Shown piece by piece: positions 24,831-32,264 of a stretch of DNA of 64,000 nt; the stretch's first letter is position 1; every line of letters begins with the position of its first letter. The notes below the pieces were generated by a model. That model was not told where the DNA came from and made no database searches. It worked only from the letters and a program-made list of their open reading frames with translations. Source of the stretch: Phenylobacterium sp. GTDB lineage: Bacteria > Pseudomonadota > Alphaproteobacteria > Caulobacterales > Caulobacteraceae. The stretch is taken from positions 62,001-126,000 of the forward strand of contig NZ_SCVD01000024.1 in assembly GCF_004297125.1 (NCBI RefSeq), read 5' to 3'. The translations under genes and the position numbers were made by a program.

Positions 24831-26980
24831 ACGGCGACCTGCTGAGGTTCGTCGCCCAGCAGGCGGGCGATCTCGGCCAGCAGGGCCCCGGCGGCGATGG
24901 GCTTGGCGACCATGCCGTTCATGCCGGCGGCGGCGTACTCGGCGCGCTGGTGGACCATGGCGTTGGCGGTGAGGGCGACGATCGGGACCTGGCCGGCCGG
25001 TCCCTTCAGGCCGCGGATGGCGCGCGAGGCCTCGACGCCGCCCATGTGGGGCATCTGTATGTCCATCAGGATCAGGTCGAAGACACCCGAACGGGCCGCG
25101 GTGAGGCCGGCGACGCCGTCCTCGGCTTCCGCCACCTCGGCGCCCAGGCGGCCCAGCATGGTGCGGGCGACGAGGCGATTGGTAGGGTTGTCCTCCACGA
25201 GCAGGATGCGCACGCCTTCGAGCAGGCCGGTCTCCACAGCCTGGAGCCCCACGGCCTGGGCGGCCGGCGCCTGGAATTCGAAGCGGAAGGTCGAGCCCTC
25301 GCCGGCGACGCTGGCGACGTCGATGCGGCCGCCCATCATCTGGGCCAGGGCGCGGCTGATCGAGAGGCCCAGGCCGGCGCCGCCGAAGCGGCGGGCCGTG
25401 TCGCTCTCGGCCTGGTGGAAGCGTTCGAACAGCCGGTCCTGGGCCTCAGGTGTCATGCCGATGCCGGTGTCCTCGACCTCGAGGCGGACCTCGCGGCGGC
25501 CGGCCGAGGCGGCGGGAGTCACCAGGAGGCGGGCGGCCACGTGGCCGGCGGGGGTGAACTTCACCGCATTGCCGACCAAGTTGAACATGGCCTGGCGCAG
25601 GCGCACCGGGTCGGCCTCGATCCAGAGGTCGTCGCCCACGATCTCGCAGCGAAGGTCCAAGCCCTTGGCCCGGGCCTGGCCGTCCAGCAGGCCGACGACC
25701 GCCTCCAGCGCCTCGCCTACGTCCATCGGCTCCGGCGACAGGTCGAGCTGGCCGGCCTCGATCTTCGAGAAGTCGAGCACGTCGTTCAGGAGCTGGGACA
25801 GCATCCGGCCGCTGTCGCCGGCCCGGCGCATCAGTTCGCGACCTTCCGGGGAGATGTCCTCGTGCTCCAGGAGCTGCAGGGCGCCCAGGACGCCGTTCAT
25901 CGGCGTGCGGATCTCGTGGCTGACATTGGCCAGGAAGTCGGCCTTGGCGCGGGTGGCGGCCTCGGCCTCGGCCTTGGCTTCCAGCAGCGCGGCCTCGGCG
26001 GCCAGACGGGCGGTGACGTCCCGGCAGGCGTCGATGGTGGCCACGGGCACGCCATCCTCGAGGATCAGCCGCGCGCTGGACTGCACCCAGAGCCAGTGGC
26101 CGTCCTTGTGCCGGATGCGCACGGTCATGACCTCGGGGCGCGTCGGGTCGGCGAACATCCGCTGGAACGCGGCCAGCAAGGCCGTCCGGTCGGTGTCGGG
26201 GTCGGTGATGTCCCAGCGCGAGGTGCCGATCAGCTCCTCGGGGCGATAGCCCAGCACCGGCAGGGCGGCCGGGGAGACATATTCGTACTCGCCGGCCAGG
26301 CTGGTGCGGGCGATGACGTCGGTGACGTTCGCGGCCAGGGTCTCGTAGTTCTGGAGGCTCGCGTTCAGCCGGCGCTGCTGTTCCTGGGCCGACGGCGTGG
26401 CCAGCGCACGGCCGAGGCAGAAGACGCCGCCCAGGGCGAGGCTCATCCAGACCACGGCCATCTGTCGCTGGTCCCGCCCATCGGCGACCGACAGGACCAG
26501 CAACGCCCCGATGGCCGGCGCGGCGCCGGCCAGCAGGAAGACCGCCGGGACGTTGTAGTACAGCAGCACCGCGACGGCGCAGACGACGAGGGTGATGGCG
26601 CCGCCGGCGGCGTGCGCCTCCGGCGTGCCCGCGGCCCACAGCATCGCCCCCAGCAGGAGCCACCAGGCGTTCGAGGCCAGGTAGGCGGCGAAGAACCCGA
26701 GCCGACCCCGCGGCCGGGCGAGGGCGCTCGCCCGGGTGGCGGCCCAACCCCAGAATTCGATCAGGATCATGCCGCCGGACCAGGCCAAGCATAGGGTCCA
26801 CGGCACGATCAGCGCAGCGCTCAGGGCCGCGACCAGGCTGAGGCCGACCTTGACGCCGGCGACCTCGTGCCACGGCTTCGCGGCCTCGTCGAACCGCTGC
26901 CGCAGGCTCGGTCGGGCCGGCGCGCGGCGCGAGGCCGTCGGGGCGGCGGCGGGCCGGGTCTCGCGGTCGTGGGTCGTCAA
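24827..26980 (-). CDS. Hybrid sensor histidine kinase (membrane, PAS, HisKA, HATPase, REC)
   Basis: 717 residues from TTG 26980. About six membrane spans (45-195), a PAS domain (about 215-335, ASLQNYETLAANVTDVIART ... GHWLWVQSSARL), then the phospho-accepting histidine in FLANVSHEIRTPMNG. The ATPase has N box NLVGNAVKF and G boxes VEDTGIGM and GGAGLGLSIS. The C-terminal receiver carries the phospho-accepting aspartate in LILMDIQMPHMGG. It needs a phosphotransfer partner elsewhere. It is unlike phage cargo and looks like ordinary chromosomal DNA. Confidence 0.93.
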   Translation of the reverse strand: MTTHDRETRPAAAPTASRRAPARPSLRQRFDEAAKPWHEVAGVKVGLSLVAALSAALIVPWTLCLAWSGGMILIEFWGWAATRASALARPRGRLGFFAAYLASNAWWLLLGAMLWAAGTPEAHAAGGAITLVVCAVAVLLYYNVPAVFLLAGAAPAIGALLVLSVADGRDQRQMAVVWMSLALGGVFCLGRALATPSAQEQQRRLNASLQNYETLAANVTDVIARTSLAGEYEYVSPAALPVLGYRPEELIGTSRWDITDPDTDRTALLAAFQRMFADPTRPEVMTVRIRHKDGHWLWVQSSARLILEDGVPVATIDACRDVTARLAAEAALLEAKAEAEAATRAKADFLANVSHEIRTPMNGVLGALQLLEHEDISPEGRELMRRAGDSGRMLSQLLNDVLDFSKIEAGQLDLSPEPMDVGEALEAVVGLLDGQARAKGLDLRCEIVGDDLWIEADPVRLRQAMFNLVGNAVKFTPAGHVAARLLVTPAASAGRREVRLEVEDTGIGMTPEAQDRLFERFHQAESDTARRFGGAGLGLSISRALAQMMGGRIDVASVAGEGSTFRFEFQAPAAQAVGLQAVETGLLEGVRILLVEDNPTNRLVARTMLGRLGAEVAEAEDGVAGLTAARSGVFDLILMDIQMPHMGGVEASRAIRGLKGPAGQVPIVALTANAMVHQRAEYAAAGMNGMVAKPIAAGALLAEIARLLGDEPQQVAV

Positions 26981-27142
26981 GCGGGAGCTCCTGATCGGGC
27001 GCGCCCACAGGAAGCGGCACAGGAGATGACCGCCCAGCTAAGCCGGCCTGCGGCAAATCGACGTGCCGCCCCCGGCGCGGCGCTCGACGAGCGACGCCGA
27101 TTGCCGCAGGGTCGGGCCTACCCAGAGCACAGGAGCGGGACG

Positions 27143-27568
27143 ATGATCCGCAAGGCGAGCGCGGTTTGGCAGGGTACGGGCCGAGACGGAACGGGCGCGC
27201 TGACGTCGCAGTCGGGCGTGCTGAAGGACACGCCCTACAGCTTCAAGACCCGGTTCGAGGACAGCCCCGGAACCAATCCCGAGGAACTGCTGGCGGCAGC
27301 CCACGCCGGGTGCTTCACCATGGCGCTCGCGTTCGCGATCCAGCGCGAGGGGTTCACCCCGCAGGAACTCTCCACCGAGGCGGCGGTGTCGCTGGACCCG
27401 GACGGTGCGGGCTTCAAGATCACCAAGTCGGCGCTGACATTGCGGGCCAAGGTCCCCGGCCTGAGCGAGGCGAAGTTCAAGGAGCTCGCGGAGGCGGCGG
27501 AGAAGACCTGCCCGGTGTCGCGGGTGCTCAACGCCGAGATCACGCTGGACGCGCTGCTCGAGGATTAG
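27143..27568 (+). CDS. OsmC-family peroxiredoxin-like protein
   Basis: 141 residues. The reactive cysteines are in [12 protein letters not shown] (near residue 55) and [12 protein letters not shown] (near 120), the two-cysteine arrangement of OsmC/Ohr organic-hydroperoxide reductases. [19 protein letters not shown] favours OsmC. It detoxifies peroxides in the cytoplasm. ATG at 27143. LexA box B begins 12 bp after its stop. Confidence 0.93.
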   Translation: MIRKASAVWQGTGRDGTGALTSQSGVLKDTPYSFKTRFEDSPGTNPEELLAAAHAGCFTMALAFAIQREGFTPQELSTEAAVSLDPDGAGFKITKSALTLRAKVPGLSEAKFKELAEAAEKTCPVSRVLNAEITLDALLED

Positions 27569-27579
27569 CTCACACGCTT

Positions 27580-27594
27580 GTTCGCGGTTTGTTC
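27580..27594 (+). promoter_or_regulatory. LexA box B (perfect GTTC-N7-GTTC)
   Basis: GTTC-GCGGTTT-GTTC abutting TTGACA. The next plus-strand gene is the 156-aa cassette protein at 27777, about 180 bp on. Confidence 0.75.
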
Positions 27595-27647
27595 TTGACA
27601 ATCCCACGGAAATTTGAGAGAGTTCAGTCAGCGTTGATTGCTGCGCC
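27589..27647 (+). repeat. Promoter-like repeat, copy B
   Basis: Second copy of the element TTGTTCTTGACA ... AGAGTTCAGTCAGCGTTGATT. After TGCGCC the sequence is unrelated to copies C and D. Confidence 0.75.
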
Positions 27648-27776
27648 CGGGTCTCGCTGCCGCCGCTGCTGGCTGAGCAGGCGAGGGGCGTCGCATCCTT
27701 CGTCTTATTCCATCGCGAACCGACGCGGCGTGGCCGTCGTCGTCGGATAGGCGGACACGCATAGGTGGAGATCGTC

Positions 27777-28247
27777 ATGACGTCAGAGCCGCCTCCAAGC
27801 GACAAGCTGAGCGGTCCGGAGTGGCAGCGCGCGCGGAACCTGCAGGTCGCCGGCGCCGCGAGGGGCGCTGCGCCGCAACGCTCTTCCTCGGCGACCGGTC
27901 CGCGCCCGGAACGCCTGGTAGTGGATCCGTCCCGCACCGACGTCTTCCGGCGTGGCCCGGACGGAAAGCTGCATCCCATAGCGGGGTGGCATACGACGGG
28001 CCCGTTCGCCTTCGGTGAATGGGGGCGCAACATCGATTGGGCGGGGACGGCCGGCGATCTCGCGGACATCGCCACTCAGTCCATCGGGGCGGGGGCGCTG
28101 GCGACCCTGCCGTCGAGGATGGGCCTTGCAGGCGCCATGGGCGGAGGGCTCACCAGGGCGGATGGCGCGGGCTTGGCCAGCGGCCTCTACCAGCTCGGCA
28201 AGACTGCGCTCGAGGGGCTGACCGAGCCGCCGGAGAAGCGCCGTTGA
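27777..28247 (+). CDS. Cassette protein, possible effector (unknown)
   Basis: 156 residues, ATG at 27777 with GGAG 7 nt upstream. The N-terminal 55 residues are polar and proline/arginine-rich (linker-like). The middle reads FRRGPDGKLHPIAGWHTTGP and WGRNIDWAGTAGDLADIATQ. The C-terminal part is glycine/alanine-rich and moderately hydrophobic (SIGAGALATLPSRMGLAGAM), as in membrane-inserting helices. I recognise no family. Followed 31 bp later by a four-span membrane protein and preceded by LexA box B, it has the layout of a toxin with its immunity protein; that role is inference. Confidence 0.6.
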   Translation: MTSEPPPSDKLSGPEWQRARNLQVAGAARGAAPQRSSSATGPRPERLVVDPSRTDVFRRGPDGKLHPIAGWHTTGPFAFGEWGRNIDWAGTAGDLADIATQSIGAGALATLPSRMGLAGAMGGGLTRADGAGLASGLYQLGKTALEGLTEPPEKRR

Positions 28248-28278
28248 GCCTTGCGGCGGCGCTGCATAGGGTTCCCCG

Positions 28279-28608
28279 ATGACGCGCGACTCATCTTCAC
28301 GCCTCTGGCGCGCCCTGGCTGTGGCGGGCGCTCTAGGGGTCGTCGCCTATTGCGGGCTCCGGCTGCTGGCGGTGAACAGCATCGCGCTCTCGCTTCTCCT
28401 CGCCCTGATGTCGGCCGGAACGCTGCTCGCGAGGCTCCCCCAGGCGCCGCGGATCGCGGTCGCGGCCGGAGCGGTCGCGACGGTCCAGGCGGGATTCGCG
28501 CTGATTGGCGGCGATGCCGGATCGCAGGCGCTTGGAACGCTGTTCGGGGTTGCGGCCCTGGCGCTTCTCCTGGGCGGACTGGGGCTCGCACGCGCGGCGC
28601 GAGGGTAA
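28279..28608 (+). CDS. Small four-span membrane protein, possible immunity protein
   Basis: 109 residues with four hydrophobic helices (ALAVAGALGVVAYCGLRLL, IALSLLLALMSAGTLLARL, IAVAAGAVATVQAGFALIG, LGTLFGVAALALLLGGLGLA) and a basic end. It follows the 156-aa protein in the same direction and ends 28 bp before LexA box C. No family recognised. The immunity role is a guess from layout. Confidence 0.6.
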   Translation: MTRDSSSRLWRALAVAGALGVVAYCGLRLLAVNSIALSLLLALMSAGTLLARLPQAPRIAVAAGAVATVQAGFALIGGDAGSQALGTLFGVAALALLLGGLGLARAARG

Positions 28609-28636
28609 AGACTACCGGTCGCTGCCGATGGATGTT

Positions 28637-28651
28637 GTTCTCAGGTTGTTC
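28637..28651 (+). promoter_or_regulatory. LexA box C (perfect GTTC-N7-GTTC)
   Basis: GTTC-TCAGGTT-GTTC abutting TTGACA in repeat copy C. Confidence 0.75.
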
Positions 28652-28811
28652 TTGACATTCCCACGGGAATTTAGTAGAGTTCAGTTAGCGTTGATTAGTG
28701 CGCTTAGGGCCCTGCCGCTGCTGGGCTGAGCGCGCAGTTCGCGCCTTCCACATCCCGATCGCCGTGGTCCGAAAGGGCCGCCTTCACGCGCCGAGCCTGC
28801 TCGCGCGGGCT
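28646..28811 (+). repeat. Promoter-leader repeat, long copy C
   Basis: About 165 bp nearly identical to copy D at 30166-30331, which is the region just upstream of the portal gene. Both include TTGACATTCCCACGGGAATT, CCTGCCGCTGCTGGGCTGAG and CATCCCGATCGCCGTGGTCC. Identity stops abruptly after TCGCGCGGGC. The two copies, 1,520 bp apart in direct orientation, bracket the tandem cassette 28834-30157, as expected of duplication or insertion by homologous recombination. Confidence 0.85.
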
Positions 28812-28833
28812 TTCGCCATGCTTGCTTCGGAGG

Positions 28834-28986
28834 AACACCACATCCTTCTTCTATGGCCGTCCCCTGCGAGAGCGCGGCCTTCCGTTCATTCCGAGCTACG
28901 ACCGGCCATGGCCAGGCGGACGAACCCATCAGACCATTCAGTTCAGAACAGACTTGAACGGTCGCCCGCTGAATTCGGGTCGTTGA
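28834..28986 (+). pseudogene. Short 'FRTDLNGRPL' protein, copy 1 (fragment without clear start)
   Basis: An open frame of 50 codons reads SFFYGRPLRERGLPFIPSYD, then RPWPGGRTHQTIQFRTDLNG and RPLNSGR-stop. It aligns over its whole length with the 48-aa product at 29475 (SYFGGRLLQ ... GTTHQAIMFRTDLNGRPLP). GGAGG lies just upstream but the codon there is not a normal start, so this is either a fragment or uses an unusual start. Its stop codon is directly followed by LexA box C2 and then by a membrane-protein gene, repeating the layout of the second copy. Confidence 0.6.
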
Positions 28987-29001
28987 GTTCTTATATTGTT
29001 C
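28987..29001 (+). promoter_or_regulatory. LexA box C2 (perfect GTTC-N7-GTTC)
   Basis: GTTC-TTATATT-GTTC starts at the base after the preceding stop and ends 7 nt before the ATG at 29009. It is AT-rich and could overlap a -10 region. Confidence 0.75.
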
Positions 29002-29008
29002 CGATAAT

Positions 29009-29452
29009 ATGCGGATGATGGCACACCCTTTGGCGCCGAACTTCCAACGCTTCCTGCCGGCATGGCTGGTCTTCGGGTCATCCGTCAGCCTCGCGGCGTT
29101 TCTGATGATGGTGACGTCGGCCGCGCTGACGCCGCTCGACCCCGATTCGACCGCCGATGCGCCGCCGGCGTTCCTGCTGCTGGCGGCAGTGTTCATCTAC
29201 TTCGCGGCCCTGGCTGCAGGCCTTTTCCTTGTCCCGTTCCGGCGGCTGATCGTGGGGCCGAGGTTTCCCTTCGCCAGACGAGGATATGGTCTCGTCGCCG
29301 CCCTTCCGCTGGCGGCCCTGGCCCTGGTCGAACTCACGTGGGGCCAGCGGCTTGTGATCGTCGGCGGCCTCGAGATCTTCCTGGCCGTGAGCGCGCTGAT
29401 CTTCATTGGCCTGGGTCGGATGTTCGGAGCGTTCGACGAGGCCGAACGGTAG
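29009..29452 (+). CDS. Four-span membrane protein, possible immunity protein, copy 1
   Basis: 147 residues; ATGs at 29009, 29015 and 29018 are all possible. Spans: FLPAWLVFGSSVSLAAFLMM, FLLLAAVFIYFAALAAGLFL, YGLVAALPLAALALVEL and IFLAVSALIFIGLG. Motifs RRLIVGPRFPFARRGY and ALIFIGLGRMFGAF recur in the next membrane gene (RRYIVRPDFPFLWPGY, ALIYIVLARWFGLF), showing tandem duplication. It lies directly behind LexA box C2. Family unknown; placement after a short conserved polypeptide suggests immunity. Confidence 0.7.
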   Translation: MRMMAHPLAPNFQRFLPAWLVFGSSVSLAAFLMMVTSAALTPLDPDSTADAPPAFLLLAAVFIYFAALAAGLFLVPFRRLIVGPRFPFARRGYGLVAALPLAALALVELTWGQRLVIVGGLEIFLAVSALIFIGLGRMFGAFDEAER

Positions 29453-29474
29453 GCGACATCGTCCAGGGGCGCCT

Positions 29475-29621
29475 ATGGGCCAGCGCTCCTACTTCGGTGG
29501 GCGCCTGTTACAGAAGATTGGGTCTTCCGGCGTGCCGGACCTGCCTCGCCCCGGCCCCCGAGGCACGACCCATCAAGCGATCATGTTCAGAACCGACCTG
29601 AACGGTCGACCTTTGCCCTGA
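29475..29621 (+). CDS. Short 'FRTDLNGRPL' protein, copy 2
   Basis: 48 residues, MGQRSYFGGRLLQKIGSSGV and so on, ending THQAIMFRTDLNGRPLP. Too small for confident family assignment. The strong similarity to the frame at 28834-28986, in the same position before a homologous membrane protein, is good evidence that both are, or were, translated. It may be the C-terminal tail of a toxin domain or a small secreted peptide. ATG at 29475 with AGGGG upstream. Confidence 0.6.
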   Translation: MGQRSYFGGRLLQKIGSSGVPDLPRPGPRGTTHQAIMFRTDLNGRPLP

Positions 29622-29647
29622 CGCCGTTGCTGTTGTGCGACCTTGAT

Positions 29648-29662
29648 GTTCGCGTTATGTGC
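29648..29662 (+). promoter_or_regulatory. LexA-like box C3 (one mismatch)
   Basis: GTTC-GCGTTAT-GTGC, 4 nt before the ATG at 29667, the same position relative to the gene as box C2 has to its paralogue. Confidence 0.45.
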
Positions 29663-29666
29663 CGAT

Positions 29667-30157
29667 ATGGCCAAGGCCCAAGACCCCGACGAACTGACGG
29701 TGCTCTTCGCAGGGGTTCGCAGCTTTTTCGCTTCGTGGCTGCTTCTGCTCATCGCTGTCGTCACGGGCTGGCTCTCTTTGGCGTGGCTCTGGAACTGGCG
29801 ATGGTGGCGCTCGCTGGAGGGGGTAGCGACGGAGAGGGCGAGCATCCGCTGACGCTCTCTGTCTTGTGGGCGTTTGGAGCCGCCACGACGTCCGTGGCGG
29901 TGGGCCCGCCGCTGGTGCTGCTACGGCGCTACATCGTTCGGCCGGATTTCCCGTTTCTTTGGCCGGGCTATGCGGCAGTCGCAGCCATACCGTTCGTCAT
30001 CTTCGGAGTGGGCATGGGATCGGAGCCGGGTTGGTACTGGATTCCCGCCTACGAGCAGGCGCCGCTGCTCGTGACCGCGCTCATCTATATCGTCCTGGCA
30101 CGGTGGTTCGGTCTGTTCGCCTCGGAGACACGGCTGCGTCCTCCGGGCCTCGGATAG
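29667..30157 (+). pseudogene. Four-span membrane protein copy 2, frameshifted in a G-run
   Basis: From ATG 29667 the frame reads MAKAQDPDELTVLFAGVRSF, a first span (FFASWLLLLIAVVTGWL) and WRSLEG, then runs to a stop at 29852. The continuing homology (TLSVLWAFGAATTSVAVGPP, RRYIVRPDFPFLWPGY, ALIYIVLARWFGLF) is in another frame down to 30157. The switch is at the GGGGG run near 29817-29823; one additional G restores a single frame. It could be a real mutation, a phase-variable tract or a sequencing error. Intact, it would be a paralogue of the 29009 product. Confidence 0.75.
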
Positions 30158-30171
30158 TTGCTATTTTGTTC
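30157..30171 (+). promoter_or_regulatory. LexA-like box D (one mismatch) before the portal gene
   Basis: GTTG-CTATTTT-GTTC followed by TTGACA, as in boxes A-C. Only the first half-site is altered. Confidence 0.55.
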
Positions 30172-30331
30172 TTGACATTCCCACGGGAATTTGCGAGAGT
30201 TCAGTCAGCGTTGATTAGTGCGCCTGGGGCCCTGCCGCTGCTGGGCTGAGCGCGCAGTTCGCGCCTTCCACATCCCGATCGCCGTGGTCCGAAAGGGCCG
30301 CCTTCACCCGCCGAGCCTGCTCGCGCGGGCC
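30166..30331 (+). repeat. Promoter-leader repeat, long copy D
   Basis: Direct repeat partner of copy C (28646-28811). It ends 20 bp before the portal TTG start and is probably the native promoter and leader of the late structural genes. Confidence 0.85.
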
Positions 30332-30351
30332 TTAACCTATGGGGCCGAGCC

Positions 30352-32223
30352 TTGTCCGACGACGACATCCTTGAAGAGGCCCGCGCGGCGTTCCAGCTGG
30401 CGGCGGACGCGGAGGCGGAGAACCGGCGCGACGCGCTGGACGACCTGCGCTTCGCGCGGCTGGGCGAGCAGTGGCCCGAGAAGGTGCGGCGCGAGCGGGA
30501 ACTGGAGGGCCGGCCGTGCCTGACGATCAACCGCCTGCCGACCTTCATCCGCCAGGTTGTGAATGACGCGCGGCAGAACAAGCCGGCGATCTCGGTTCAT
30601 CCCGTGGACGGTGGCTCGGATCCCGAGACGGCGGAGGTGTTCAACGGCCTGATCCGGCACATCGAGCAGAGCTCGGACGCCGAGGTGGCCTATGACACCG
30701 CGCTGGATTTCGCGGTGACCTCGGGGGTCGGGTACTTCCGGATCAACACCCGCTACGCGGCCGACGACGGCTTCGACCAGGACATCGCCGTCGAGCGGGT
30801 GGCCAACCCGTTCTCGATCTACGGCGACCCGGAGGGGACGGCGGCCGACAGCAGCGACTGGAACACGGCCTTCGTGGTGGACACCCTGCCGCGCGCCGCG
30901 TTCGAGGCGCGCTGGAAGGGCGCGCAGGCGGTGGACTGGGAGGCGGACGACTATGGCCGCCTGGACGGCCCCTGGATGGACGGCGACCGGGTGATGGTGG
31001 CCGAGTACTGGCGGCGCGAGCGGATCACCAAGACCATCCTGGCCCTGTCGGACGGCCAGGTCGTGGAGGAGGGCGTCTACAAGGCCCAGAAGGCGATGTT
31101 CGACGCCCTGGGCGTCAAGCCCATCGGCCGGCCGCGGCAGACCGCCAGCCACAAGGTGACCCAGCGCATCGTGACCGGCGCCGAGGTGCTGGAGACCGTG
31201 GACTGGGCCGGGCGGTTCATCCCGATCGTGCCGGTCTATGGCGAGGAGCTGATGGTCGACGGCCGCCGCCGGCTGCGCAGCCTGGTGCGCGACGCGAAGG
31301 ACCCGCAGCGGATGTTCAACTACTGGCGCACGACCTCGACCGAGCTGGTGGCGCTGGCGCCCAAGGCGCCGTTCATCGGCCGCAAGGGCGCTTTCGAGAC
31401 GGACTCGGCGAAGTGGGCGACGGCCAACGTCCAGAGCCACGCCTACATCGAGTACGACGGGCCGGAACCGCCGATGCGCCAGGGGTTCGCGGGCGTGCCG
31501 GCCGGGGCGCTGCAGGAGGCGATGAACGCGGCCGACGACATGAAGTCGATCATGGGCCTGTTCGACGCCAGCCTGGGCGCGCGGTCGAACGAGACCTCGG
31601 GCCGGGCGATCATGGCCCGGCAGCGGGAAGGGGACGTCTCGACCTTCCACTACATCGACAATCTGAGCCGCTCCATCCGGCACGCCGGGCGCATCCTGCT
31701 GGACCTGATCCCCAAGGTCTATGCGACCGCGCGCGTGGTGCGCGTCCTGGGACCGGATGGGGCGGCGAGGTCGGTGGGCGTGGCGCCGGGCGGGCAGGGG
31801 GCCGAGCAGCTGAAGGCCGTGGGCAGGATCTACGACCTGGCGGCGGGCAAGTACGACCTGACGGTGCGCTCGGGACCCAGCTTCACCAGCCGCCGGGAAG
31901 AGGCGGCGAACCAGATGATCGAGCTGATCCGGGCCTATCCGGCCGCGGCGCCGCTGATCGGCGACCTGCTGGCGCGGAACCTGGACTGGCCGGGCGCCGA
32001 CGAGATCGCCCAGCGGCTCTCGGCCCTGCTGCCGGCGCAGGTGAAGGGCGCCGGGCCGGAGGTGGAGCAGGCCAAGGCGCAGCTGGGCCAGCTGGCCCAG
32101 GCGCTGAATGCGGCCAGGGCGGAGATCGCGGGCCTGAAGCAGGACCGCGCGCATGAGGCGCGGAAGCTGGAGATCGAGGCCTTCGAAGCCGAGACCAACC
32201 GGATGAAGGCGATGCAGCGTTGA
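30352..32223 (+). CDS. Phage portal protein, P22 gp1-like
   Basis: 623 residues, TTG start at 30352. N-terminal RRDALDDLRFARLGEQWPEKVR and CLTINRLPTFIRQVVNDARQ are typical of P22-type portals, as are the central GYFRINTRYA and GDPEGTAADSSD. The C-terminal quarter is a long coiled coil (VEQAKAQLGQLAQALNAARA ... KLEIEAFEAETNRMK), like the P22 barrel. Twelve copies form the DNA-entry vertex. It heads the structural operon behind LexA-like box D. Confidence 0.9.
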   Translation: MSDDDILEEARAAFQLAADAEAENRRDALDDLRFARLGEQWPEKVRRERELEGRPCLTINRLPTFIRQVVNDARQNKPAISVHPVDGGSDPETAEVFNGLIRHIEQSSDAEVAYDTALDFAVTSGVGYFRINTRYAADDGFDQDIAVERVANPFSIYGDPEGTAADSSDWNTAFVVDTLPRAAFEARWKGAQAVDWEADDYGRLDGPWMDGDRVMVAEYWRRERITKTILALSDGQVVEEGVYKAQKAMFDALGVKPIGRPRQTASHKVTQRIVTGAEVLETVDWAGRFIPIVPVYGEELMVDGRRRLRSLVRDAKDPQRMFNYWRTTSTELVALAPKAPFIGRKGAFETDSAKWATANVQSHAYIEYDGPEPPMRQGFAGVPAGALQEAMNAADDMKSIMGLFDASLGARSNETSGRAIMARQREGDVSTFHYIDNLSRSIRHAGRILLDLIPKVYATARVVRVLGPDGAARSVGVAPGGQGAEQLKAVGRIYDLAAGKYDLTVRSGPSFTSRREEAANQMIELIRAYPAAAPLIGDLLARNLDWPGADEIAQRLSALLPAQVKGAGPEVEQAKAQLGQLAQALNAARAEIAGLKQDRAHEARKLEIEAFEAETNRMKAMQR

Positions 32224-32236
32224 CGCGCTCGGTCAT

Positions 32237-32251
32237 GTTCATTATTTGTTC
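32237..32251 (+). promoter_or_regulatory. LexA box E (perfect GTTC-N7-GTTC)
   Basis: GTTC-ATTATTT-GTTC in the 41-bp gap between portal and hydrolase genes; its last bases run into the GGAGAAG ribosome-binding site of the next gene. Confidence 0.75.
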
Positions 32252-32264
32252 TGGAGAAGCCTAG

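Noticed and set aside
24449..26794. A 781-codon plus-strand frame opposite the hybrid histidine kinase
   Set aside because: Antisense shadow; the kinase motifs on the other strand are unmistakable.
28946..28959. GAAC-N6-GAAC upstream of the first membrane paralogue, resembling a LexA box (also near 29590)
   Set aside because: Spacing is 6, not 7, and the same bases encode the shared FRTDLNGRPL residues, which explains the repetition.
17579..30250. Reading the four-copy repeat as a conserved small peptide (FLTFPREF-RVQSALI)
   Set aside because: The frame stays open in all copies, but differences between copies alter amino acids as often as not, there is no ribosome-binding site, and the LexA box plus TTGACA explain the conservation better.
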